A stretch of 6,832 nt of DNA, taken from assembly GCA_035525455.1 (NCBI GenBank), contig DATLEF010000148.1:1-6832 (forward strand), in the 5' to 3' direction. Of this stretch, positions 1 through 5,546 are shown piece after piece. How positions within the stretch are numbered: the first letter of the stretch is position 1; each line of letters begins with the position of its first letter. Below the pieces are notes generated by a model. The model was not told where the DNA came from, did not search any database, and was given only the letters and a program-made list of their open reading frames with translations. Made by a program: the position numbers and the translations under genes. Origin of the DNA: JAQGMV01 sp035525455. Its GTDB lineage: Bacteria; Pseudomonadota; Gammaproteobacteria; Burkholderiales; SG8-41.

Positions 1-161
1 AATGCCTGACAGAGCCACGCCTCAAGAGTGAGAGCGGGGGTGCGCTCGAGCGAACTACGCGCGAGAAGCTGTGCGAACGCCGGCAGCTCGAGACCGCGCG
101 CGACTGAGTCAACCTGGCCGCGCGGCCAGAAAAGGTGAGGAATCAGCAGCGTACATCGCAT
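1..161 (-). CDS. Partial CDS cut by the left edge; uncharacterised protein, possibly phosphoglycerate-mutase/RpfE-like
   Basis: The reverse strand is open from an ATG at 161 to the window edge: 53 codons with no stop. The protein begins MRCTLLIPHLFWPR and the last visible residues read LEAWLCQA. In between it is rich in Leu and Ala, with amphipathic stretches (GLELPAFAQLLAR at about residues 23-35). Codons mostly end in G or C, as in the neighbouring genes. The gene is divergent from the lolC-type gene, with an 88-base gap. From memory, the N-terminal pattern (a hydrophobic LLIP strand, then WPR, then LELPA..LLAR, then EAWLC) resembles conserved betaproteobacterial proteins annotated as cofactor-independent phosphoglycerate-mutase-like or RpfE-type regulatory proteins. 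That family call is weak, because the conserved metal-binding part would lie outside the window. I see no Shine-Dalgarno sequence before the ATG. The reading frame itself is fairly secure; the function is not. Confidence 0.6.
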   Translation of the reverse strand, partial: MRCTLLIPHLFWPRGQVDSVARGLELPAFAQLLARSSLERTPALTLEAWLCQA

Positions 162-173
162 CGGCGCGCGGCG

Positions 174-182
174 AGTTTAACA
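174..182 (-). promoter_or_regulatory. Candidate extended -10 element for the left-edge gene
   Basis: On the reverse strand the bases read TGTTAAACT: a TGn extension followed by TAAACT, which matches 4 of 6 positions of the sigma70 -10 consensus. No convincing -35 is seen at 16-18 bases spacing. Transcription would start near 167, leaving a leader of only a few bases before the ATG at 161. That would mean a nearly leaderless message and fits the missing Shine-Dalgarno. This is an inference from pattern alone. Confidence 0.3.
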
Positions 183-212
183 TGCGTACAGCGCCGGACC
201 GGGCGAGCGGTT

Positions 213-221
213 TGCTACACT
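213..221 (+). promoter_or_regulatory. Candidate extended -10 promoter for lolC-lolD
   Basis: The plus strand reads TGCTACACT: a TGn extension followed by TACACT (4 of 6 matches to TATAAT, with the key T, A and final T kept). It lies 28 bases upstream of the GTG start at 250, so the leader would be roughly 20 bases. No good -35 hexamer is visible at the right spacing, which is compatible with an extended -10 promoter. It sits in the only gap between two divergent genes, where a promoter for the lol pair is expected. Confidence 0.4.
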
Positions 222-249
222 CACGCCTTTCGTTTATTCCCGCCTCGCT

Positions 250-1494
250 GTGGCCTCATACGAGTGGTTCATCGGGCTGCGTTATACACGGTCCCGCCAG
301 CGCACGCGTTTCATCTCGGTCATTTCGCTGATATCCATCGTCGGTATCGCGCTCGGAATGACCGTGCTCATCACGGTGCTTTCGGTTTTCAACGGTTTTC
401 AGCGCGAAGTGCGCACGCGCATGCTGAGCGCGGTCGCGCACGTACAGGTCGCCGGAATCACCGACACGCTGCCTGACTGGCAAAAGATCGCTGCGGCCGT
501 GAAGCAGCATCCCGAGGTGAAAGCAACGGCGCCTTACGTGCTCGCCCAGGGGCTGCTCACGAGCGGAGGGAGAGTGCAAGGCGCTTTCTTGCGCGGCGTC
601 GTGCCGGAGCTCGAAGATACGGTCGACGATCTCGGGCGCAATATGCGGAGCGGCAACCTCGCTGCGCTCAAGCCGGGCGAGTTCAGTATCGTGCTGGGCG
701 AAGCGCTCGCACGATCGCTCGGCGTTCGACCCGGCGACGTCATCGTGCTCGTCGCACCGCAGGGGCAGGTGACGCCCGCGGGTGTCGTGCCGCGTCTCAG
801 GCAATTTACGGTTGTCGGCACCTTCAACGTCGGTCATTACGAAATCGATTCGACGCTCGCGCTCGTTCACATGGAGGACGCACAGCGCCTGTACCGCCTG
901 GGCGACCACGTGAGCGGCGTCAGGATCAAGCTCGACGATCTTTTCCGCGCGCCTGCCGTCGCGCGCGAGTTGCTGCGCTTGCTGCCGGCGAACACGAGCG
1001 TGACCGACTGGACGCGCATGAACGCGACCTATTTCCGCGCCGTCGACCTCGAGAAACGCATGATGTCGCTGCTGCTCTTTTTCATTATCGCGATCGCCGC
1101 ATTCAACCTGGTGTCGAGTCTCTTCATGGTGGTGAAGGAAAAAAATTCGGATATCGCGATCCTGCGCACGCTCGGCGCTTCGCCGGGCGGCGTGATGCGC
1201 GTGTTCATGATACAGGGCGTGATCATCGGCGTGGTAGGCGTCTTCTTCGGAATCGTCTTCGGCATCATCGGCGCGCTCAACGTCGACGTGATCGTGCGCT
1301 TCGTCGAGCAGCTCTTCGGCTTCAAGTTCCTGCCGCAGGAGGTCTACCAGATCACGGACCTGCCCTCGGAGCTGAGATATACCGACGTCGTCGCGACCGC
1401 GCTCATTTCGTTCACGCTCTCGGGGCTCGCGACTATCTATCCGGCATGGCGCGCATCGAAAGTGAATCCGGCCGAGGCGTTGCGCTATGAGTAG
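250..1494 (+). CDS. lolC: Lipoprotein-releasing ABC transporter permease, LolC/LolE family
   Basis: This is the inner-membrane permease that, with LolD, extracts outer-membrane lipoproteins from the inner membrane and passes them to periplasmic LolA. The protein has 414 residues, normal for the family. The N-terminus, YEWFIGLRYTRSR, is the typical cytoplasmic start before TM1 (about 22-48, containing VLSVFNGFQREVRTRML). A periplasmic MacB-like domain spans about 50-265. It includes the Pro-rich stretch APQGQVTPAGVVPRLRQF (about 169-186), which corresponds to the LolA-binding hook of LolC. An FtsX-type domain follows, with TM2 (about 271-295), TM3 (about 317-343) and TM4 (about 379-398). The coupling segment KEKNSDIAILRTLGASPG (about 296-313) should contact LolD. 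The C-terminus PAWRASKVNPAEALRYE is classic. The start is a GTG chosen because it gives the family N-terminus; no clear Shine-Dalgarno precedes it. It overlaps lolD by 8 bases, suggesting translational coupling. Only one permease gene is present here, so it could be the hybrid LolF type; lolE is the alternative name. Confidence 0.93.
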   Translation: MASYEWFIGLRYTRSRQRTRFISVISLISIVGIALGMTVLITVLSVFNGFQREVRTRMLSAVAHVQVAGITDTLPDWQKIAAAVKQHPEVKATAPYVLAQGLLTSGGRVQGAFLRGVVPELEDTVDDLGRNMRSGNLAALKPGEFSIVLGEALARSLGVRPGDVIVLVAPQGQVTPAGVVPRLRQFTVVGTFNVGHYEIDSTLALVHMEDAQRLYRLGDHVSGVRIKLDDLFRAPAVARELLRLLPANTSVTDWTRMNATYFRAVDLEKRMMSLLLFFIIAIAAFNLVSSLFMVVKEKNSDIAILRTLGASPGGVMRVFMIQGVIIGVVGVFFGIVFGIIGALNVDVIVRFVEQLFGFKFLPQEVYQITDLPSELRYTDVVATALISFTLSGLATIYPAWRASKVNPAEALRYE

Positions 1495-2182
1495 CGCGAA
1501 GAACGGCGGCGCGGTCGTCGCCTGCCGTGACCTGCGCAAGATTTTCTACCAGGGCAAAGTCGAAGTGCCCGTGCTGATGGGCGTCACGATGGAAGTGAAC
1601 CCGGGCGAGCGCGTCGCGATCGTAGGCGCGTCCGGCTCGGGCAAGAGCACGCTGCTCCATTTGCTCGGCGGTCTCGACGTGCCGACCGCGGGCGAGATCC
1701 GCGTGCTGGGCCAGGATATTCGCAAGCAGACCGAAGCCGAACGCGGCGAGACCCGCAACCGTGCGCTCGGGTTCGTCTATCAATTCCACCATCTGCTGCC
1801 CGAGTTCAGCGCCCTGGAAAACGTCGCGATGCCGCTGCTCATCCGGCGCATGCCGAAAGCGGACGCGCACGAAGCTGCTGCGGCCGTGCTGGCAGAAGTG
1901 GGACTGTCCCACCGCTTGACGCACACGCCAGGAGAGCTTTCCGGAGGCGAGCGCCAGCGGGCGGCGCTCGCGCGCGCGCTCGTGACGCGGCCGGTCTGCG
2001 TGCTGGCCGACGAGCCGACGGGCAATCTCGATCGCCATACCGCGGAGTCCGTTTTCGAGCTCATGATGGAGCTCAATCAGTCGCACGGCACGAGCTTCGT
2101 CATCGTGACGCACGATCACGATCTCGCATCGCGGGCGCATCGCATATTGCGTCTGGTCGACGGCGTGCTTCAGCCTAGTTAG
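1487..2182 (+). CDS. lolD: Lipoprotein-releasing system ATP-binding protein LolD
   Basis: This is the cytoplasmic ATPase that powers lipoprotein extraction by the Lol permease. Its 231 residues match the usual LolD length. All ABC motifs are intact: Walker A GASGSGKST (47-55, Lys53), Q-loop Gln99, signature LSGGERQRAALARAL (151-165), Walker B CVLADEP with catalytic Glu176, D-loop GNLD (179-182) and switch His209 in VTHDHD. The segment FVYQFHHLLPEFSALENVAM (97-115 region) after the Q-loop is characteristic of LolD rather than of MacB or FtsE. The ATG lies inside the end of the permease gene (overlap ATGAGTAG), with a GAGG at 1474-1477 nine bases upstream as the likely ribosome binding site. 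The two genes should form one operon driven from the gap at 162-249. The stop codon region overlaps the end of the convergent 106-residue membrane protein gene by 8 bases, leaving no room for a dedicated terminator. Confidence 0.96.
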   Translation: MSSAKNGGAVVACRDLRKIFYQGKVEVPVLMGVTMEVNPGERVAIVGASGSGKSTLLHLLGGLDVPTAGEIRVLGQDIRKQTEAERGETRNRALGFVYQFHHLLPEFSALENVAMPLLIRRMPKADAHEAAAAVLAEVGLSHRLTHTPGELSGGERQRAALARALVTRPVCVLADEPTGNLDRHTAESVFELMMELNQSHGTSFVIVTHDHDLASRAHRILRLVDGVLQPS

Positions 2183-2495
2183 AGACCGTTTCGATCTGCA
2201 GCACTTTGGCGCCGACGACGTCGCCGTAGAACTTCTCGTCCTGCAGCGCGTGCGTGATCACGAAATGCGGTGCCGAGCGCTTGATCAGCACCGGTGCGAG
2301 CGTGCCGATACCGATGACGGCGAAGCCCGTCCACAGCCAGCCGCTTAACGCCAGCGCGGTGCCTGCGCCCAGCACCGGCAGCACCACGAACGGGAGTATG
2401 AGGCGCGCGCTCAGGTAGCGCGCCGCGGCTGCCGAGTCGATCGCTATGCGTATCGAGCCCGCGCGGTACGCCGCGACAAACTCCTCGTGCGTCAT
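2175..2495 (-). CDS. Small two-helix membrane protein of unknown function
   Basis: The gene encodes 106 residues that I cannot assign to a characterised family. The cytoplasmic-looking N-terminus MTHEEFVAAYRAGSIRIAID is followed by two adjacent hydrophobic helices (about 31-51 and 53-71) separated by a short Ser-Gly-Trp turn. A soluble tail follows, containing KRSAPHFVITHALQDEKFYG and ending IETVSN. A hairpin topology with both ends in the cytoplasm is likely. The general layout (EFVAAYRAG, helical hairpin, then a F-hxxxHALQ-D/E-x-FY motif) resembles a group of small hypothetical proteins I recall from proteobacteria. The start is fixed by an overlapping TGATG with the upstream antiporter stop, so translation probably depends on reinitiation; no Shine-Dalgarno is seen. 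It is the last gene of the minus-strand block, and its final codons overlap lolD. A role connected with the antiporter is only a guess from position. Confidence 0.8.
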   Translation of the reverse strand: MTHEEFVAAYRAGSIRIAIDSAAAARYLSARLILPFVVLPVLGAGTALALSGWLWTGFAVIGIGTLAPVLIKRSAPHFVITHALQDEKFYGDVVGAKVLQIETVSN

Positions 2496-4210
2496 CAGCG
2501 AAACTTGAGCCCCACGCGGCTGACGCGGCCGCCCTGCATTTCACGAACGACGAACTCGACGCGGCCGACTTTCAGGCGGTCGCCGACCACGGGCCGCTTG
2601 CGAAAAACGCGCTGCAAGTACTCGCCCAGAGTGGAATCGCCCGCGCTCGGCGGCATGTCGATGCCGTAAAACAATGCGATGTCTGCGAGACCCGCGCTCG
2701 CGTCGAGAACGAGATCGCCGAAGAATTGATGCTCCTCGAGCCGTTCGGGGTGATGCGGTGCTATGAAGATGCGATTGAGCGCGTCGACGTGAGTGGCAGA
2801 AGCAATGACGTAGACGCGATCGCCGGGCTCGAGCTTCGCGACCCGGGCGGACGGTTCGAGACGGTTATTGCGCAGCACCGCGGCCAGGGAGGATTGTTCC
2901 GGCAGCGGCAGCTCGGCGACGGGCGTCGCGAGCACGGGGCTGTCCTCGGCGAGATCGTAGCGCATGAGCTCGAGGTCCCAGTGGCCTGCCGTCCCCAAGT
3001 CATACCGGCCTGCCGGCACGGAAGCCGGCGGCACTTCCAGCTGAAACAGCCTTGCCGCGGGCGCGACGGTCCAGCCCTGCACGAAGAGCGACACCAGCAC
3101 CACGAAAAACGCGACGTTGAAATAAAGCCATGCGTTCTCGAGTCCCGCAACCAAGGGGAACACGCCGAGAATGATCGGTACCGCCCCGCGCAGACCCATC
3201 CAGGCGATGAAAGCCTGCTCGCGCCACGGAAAACGAAACGGTGCGAGGCACAGCACGACGGCGAGCGGGCGCGCGACCAGGATCAACACGACCGCGATCA
3301 GCAGCGCCGTGTGGGCGACGTTCAAGAGCTCGCGAGGTGTCGCGAGCAGTCCAAGAACCAGGAACATGCCGATTTGCGCGAGCCACGCGAGGCCGTCATG
3401 CACGCGCAGTATGTTTTGAGCCGAGTGGACCTGACGATTGCCCATAACGAGGCCGGCGACGTAGATCGCAAGAAAACCGCTGCCCCCGATGCTGCCGGTC
3501 ACGGCAAAAACCAGCAGCGCGAGCGCGGAGGCAAGCAGCGGATACAGCGCCTGTGCAAGATCGAGACGGTTGATGAGGGCCACCATCAGATAACCGCCTG
3601 CGAGACCGGCCGCGCCGCCGATGCTGAACTCGGCGATGAGCTGCCCCGCCACGTTCCAGTCGAGCCCTGTTTTACCGGTAGCGATCGCCTGCACGAGCGC
3701 GATCGTAAGAAACACGGCCATCGGATCGTTACAGCCAGATTCGATTTCGAGCGTCGCGCTCACGCGCCGCTTGATCGCGAGCGATCGCGCCGAAAGCACC
3801 GAGAACAGGGCGGCCGCATCGGTGGAGCCCACGATCGCGCCGAGCAGGAGACCTTGCAGCCACGTGAAGGCGAAAAGCCATACTGCGAAGACCGCGATGA
3901 CGCCGCTCGTGACCGCGACGCCCAGCGTGGCGAGAACGATGCCGGGACCGATTCCGACGCGGACGGTTTGCGCATGCGTGCGCATGCCGCCGTCGAAGAG
4001 AATGATGCCGAGCGCGATCGAGCCGATGAGGTAAGTCAGCTGAACGTCGTTGAAGGCGATGCCGCCAGGTCCGTCTTCGCCGGCAATCATGCCGAGCAAC
4101 AAAAAAACGAGCAGCAAGGGCGTGCCGGCACGCGAGGCGAAAGCACTCACGATGACGCTCGCCGCGACCATTGCCGCGCCGATCAGGATCAGGTGATAGA
4201 CGTTTTGCAC
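2495..4210 (-). CDS. cvrA: Potassium/proton antiporter CvrA (NhaP2), CPA1 family
   Basis: This is an inner-membrane cation/proton antiporter of the CvrA/NhaP2 type, known in other proteobacteria to expel K+ (and to some degree Na+) in exchange for protons and to support growth at low osmolarity or high K+. The protein has 571 residues, close to the usual 560-590. Residues about 5-380 form a 12-13 helix transporter domain. Its landmarks are LFDGGMRT (71-78), GAIVGSTDAAA (114-124), the CPA1 core motif LEIESGCNDPMAVF (144-157, with Asn151-Asp152 in the ion site), FDGLAWLAQIGMFL-like HDGLAWLAQIGMFL (261-274) and WMGLRGAVPIIL (327-338). The cytoplasmic tail holds an RCK_C/TrkA_C-like domain (about 398-480) and a CorC/HlyC-type domain (about 490-571), as in full-length CvrA. 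The start is GTG at 4210: an in-frame TAA two codons upstream excludes anything longer. No Shine-Dalgarno is visible. It lies 48 bases after the glycosylase gene and overlaps the next start by one base. Confidence 0.93.
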   Translation of the reverse strand: MQNVYHLILIGAAMVAASVIVSAFASRAGTPLLLVFLLLGMIAGEDGPGGIAFNDVQLTYLIGSIALGIILFDGGMRTHAQTVRVGIGPGIVLATLGVAVTSGVIAVFAVWLFAFTWLQGLLLGAIVGSTDAAALFSVLSARSLAIKRRVSATLEIESGCNDPMAVFLTIALVQAIATGKTGLDWNVAGQLIAEFSIGGAAGLAGGYLMVALINRLDLAQALYPLLASALALLVFAVTGSIGGSGFLAIYVAGLVMGNRQVHSAQNILRVHDGLAWLAQIGMFLVLGLLATPRELLNVAHTALLIAVVLILVARPLAVVLCLAPFRFPWREQAFIAWMGLRGAVPIILGVFPLVAGLENAWLYFNVAFFVVLVSLFVQGWTVAPAARLFQLEVPPASVPAGRYDLGTAGHWDLELMRYDLAEDSPVLATPVAELPLPEQSSLAAVLRNNRLEPSARVAKLEPGDRVYVIASATHVDALNRIFIAPHHPERLEEHQFFGDLVLDASAGLADIALFYGIDMPPSAGDSTLGEYLQRVFRKRPVVGDRLKVGRVEFVVREMQGGRVSRVGLKFR

Positions 4211-4223
4211 ATTTTAGGCGGCC

Positions 4224-4248
4224 AGCGTTTCCGGGAAAGCCCGGCGCT
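4224..4248. other. Imperfect hairpin between the glycosylase and antiporter genes
   Basis: AGCG at 4224-4227 pairs with CGCT at 4245-4248, and CCGGG at 4231-4235 pairs with CCCGG at 4240-4244, around the loop AAAG. A TTT bulge lies on one side. It occupies most of the 48-base gap, the widest in the minus-strand block. In the direction of transcription (leftward) no T-run follows it, so it is not a standard intrinsic terminator. It could be an mRNA processing or attenuation structure that separates expression of cvrA from the upstream genes, or it may be chance in GC-rich DNA. Confidence 0.3.
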
Positions 4249-4258
4249 TACCGCATTT

Positions 4259-4873
4259 TTAGTACACGACCGGAATTGGATCGAGGCTCCGCCACAAGTA
4301 CCACGTTGCGACCGAGCGCCACGGCGCCCAGGCTTTCGCAATGCGGCGCATCTTGAGCTTCGAAAGCGGGCGCCCGGCGTTGTAATGCAGGCTCATTGCG
4401 CGTTGCAACCCGATATCGTCTAGCGGCAGGACATCCGGCCGCGCCATGTAGAAAATGAGAAACATTTCGGCGGTCCAGCGGCCGATGCCTTTCACCTGCG
4501 TGAGCTCTGTGATCAGCGCTTCGTCGTCGAGCGCGGACCAGCGGCCGGGATCGAGGGTACCCGAGACGAAGCGCGCGGCCAGATCCAGCAGGTATGCGCT
4601 CTTCTGGCCCGAAAGTCCGCAGGTGCGCAGCCGGGCAAGATCCGCGGCCGCGATATTGGCCGGCGTGACCCCGCTCACTTCGGTGACCAGGCGCTCCCAT
4701 ACGCTTTGCGCGGCTTTCACCGAAATCTGCTGGCCGACGATCGCGCGCGCCAGCGTCGAGAACGCGTCGCCGCGGCTGCCCAGCGCAAGGCCATCGTGGC
4801 GGGTCGTCAGCTTGGAGAATACCCGGTCCCGCGCTGCGAGCTCGCGCGAGGCCTGATCCCAGTATTCCGGCAT
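4259..4873 (-). CDS. AlkA-like DNA-3-methyladenine glycosylase, HhH-GPD superfamily
   Basis: This is a base excision repair enzyme expected to remove alkylated purines such as 3-methyladenine from DNA in the cytoplasm. The protein has 204 residues. The core reads AFSTLARAIVGQQISVKAA (37-55), the usual opening helix with the QQIS motif. It continues with the Leu-rich LRTCGLSGQKSAYLLDLA (82-99), the helix-hairpin-helix LTQVKGIGRWTAEMFL (124-139), and LPLDDIGLQRA (149-159), where Asp153 lines up with the catalytic Asp of E. coli AlkA. The C-terminal WAPWRSVATWYLWRSLD (182-198) is typical of the group. The N-terminal beta domain found in E. coli AlkA is absent, so this is the short form like yeast Mag1 and many bacterial enzymes. 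I chose the ATG at 4873 because it gives the family N-terminus and starts two bases after the DUF2062 stop. The frame stays open further upstream to 5503, but that part is antisense-like reading through the other gene. No Ada box or other adaptive-response signal is seen. Confidence 0.9.
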   Translation of the reverse strand: MPEYWDQASRELAARDRVFSKLTTRHDGLALGSRGDAFSTLARAIVGQQISVKAAQSVWERLVTEVSGVTPANIAAADLARLRTCGLSGQKSAYLLDLAARFVSGTLDPGRWSALDDEALITELTQVKGIGRWTAEMFLIFYMARPDVLPLDDIGLQRAMSLHYNAGRPLSKLKMRRIAKAWAPWRSVATWYLWRSLDPIPVVY

Positions 4874-4875
4874 TG

Positions 4876-5439
4876 TCACTGCGGCGCCCGCGCGCGGCGC
4901 AGCTGCCGCCTGCGCCATTCGAATATCACGCGCAGCCGCCACGCCCAGTCGATCAGGACGTAGCCCACGATCGCAAGCAGGATCGCGAGGAGGGGAAGTC
5001 CCACGAGCAGCGGTTTGCCGACGCTGGTGAGCCAATCCAGCGCGGCAGGGAGCCATTCGCGAAAACCTTTTCCTTCGAGCGACAGCGCTGCGGTCGGCAA
5101 TTCGCCCGCATCGCGCATGAGGGCGAGCTGCCCCAGCTTGAACGCCGCGAAATACAACGGCAGTACCGTGAAGGGATTCGAGTACAGCGTGACGGCCACC
5201 GCGATCGGAAGGTTCACGCGCAACGCGACGGCGATGAGCGCCGCTGCCGTGAACTGTACCGGATTGCTGCCGGGTATGAGCCCGGCGAATAGTCCGACCG
5301 CTACGCCGCCGGCAACAGAACGCCGATGCAGATGCCACAGGTTGGGATGCTGGATCCTCGGGCCGAGGCGCGCGATATAGCGGTTCTGCCTGATGCTGTC
5401 GGGGCTCGGCAGAAATCTTCGAACAAGCTTGCGGGACAT
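4876..5439 (-). CDS. DUF2062 domain-containing membrane protein
   Basis: The protein has 187 residues and belongs to the DUF2062 family, which has no firmly established biochemical role. The visible family hallmarks are HRRSVAGGVAVGLFAGLIPG (38-57), the PVQF and ALRVNLPIA stretch (60-80) with the conserved Arg-x-Asn, and SNPFTVLPLYFAAFKLG (87-103), the usual NP-x-T motif. Several hydrophobic segments are likely membrane helices (about 41-57, 60-80, 82-103 and 143-166). The N-terminus MSRKLVRRFLPSPDSI is basic and cytoplasmic, and the C-terminus is very Arg-rich (WRRRQLRRARAPQ), suggesting a cytoplasmic tail. It is the first gene of the minus-strand block, with the glycosylase gene beginning two bases after its TGA. 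A candidate promoter lies just upstream at 5468-5473. I see no clear Shine-Dalgarno before the ATG. Confidence 0.88.
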   Translation of the reverse strand: MSRKLVRRFLPSPDSIRQNRYIARLGPRIQHPNLWHLHRRSVAGGVAVGLFAGLIPGSNPVQFTAAALIAVALRVNLPIAVAVTLYSNPFTVLPLYFAAFKLGQLALMRDAGELPTAALSLEGKGFREWLPAALDWLTSVGKPLLVGLPLLAILLAIVGYVLIDWAWRLRVIFEWRRRQLRRARAPQ

Positions 5440-5467
5440 CGGCGCGGCCGTGAGGGAATCGAAAACT

Positions 5468-5473
5468 ATTGTA
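5468..5473 (-). promoter_or_regulatory. Candidate -10 element for the minus-strand four-gene block
   Basis: The reverse strand reads TACAAT, matching 5 of 6 positions of the sigma70 -10 consensus, in an A/T-rich island of an otherwise GC-rich gap. Transcription would begin near 5461, about 22 bases upstream of the DUF2062 ATG at 5439. The region 16-18 bases further upstream is GC-rich and shows no good -35 hexamer. Position and match make it the best candidate for driving the DUF2062, glycosylase and possibly cvrA genes. Confidence 0.45.
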
Positions 5474-5535
5474 ACGAACTCGTCTGCCGCGCCTCGCGCT
5501 CACGCGTTAAGCATGAGAGTCCTCTTGAGACCGAC

Positions 5536-5540
5536 GAGGG
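5536..5540 (+). promoter_or_regulatory. Shine-Dalgarno sequence for comEC
   Basis: GAGGG lies six bases before the ATG at 5547, a good match and spacing for the anti-Shine-Dalgarno. It decides the comEC start and is the best ribosome binding site in the window; the other genes have weak sites or depend on overlapping stops and starts. Confidence 0.6.
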
Positions 5541-5546
5541 CAGCCG

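Noticed and set aside
71..331. Small plus-strand open frames around 71-476
   Set aside because: They cover the divergent gap and the lolC start in other frames, have no ribosome binding site or recognisable content, and the lolC frame explains the region.
256..1539. A 427-codon open frame on the minus strand opposite the lolC-type gene
   Set aside because: It is a mirror of the permease coding sequence. Its product is dominated by Arg, Asp, His and Glu with no recognisable domain, as expected for antisense reading of GC-rich codons.
4211..4216. TAAAAT on the minus strand just before cvrA as a -10 promoter element
   Set aside because: It lies directly against the GTG start, so transcription would begin inside the coding region. 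No alternative downstream start fits the family N-terminus as well.
2726..4423. A 565-codon open frame on the plus strand opposite cvrA
   Set aside because: The product is a low-complexity Arg/His/Asp/Glu/Gln-rich chain with no hydrophobic core or motif, while the opposite strand encodes an unmistakable antiporter. The length is a by-product of codon bias.
4874..5503. Upstream extension of the glycosylase frame to 5503, adding 210 codons
   Set aside because: The extra part overlaps the DUF2062 gene in another frame and is Arg-rich and motif-free. The glycosylase family N-terminus begins at the ATG at 4873.
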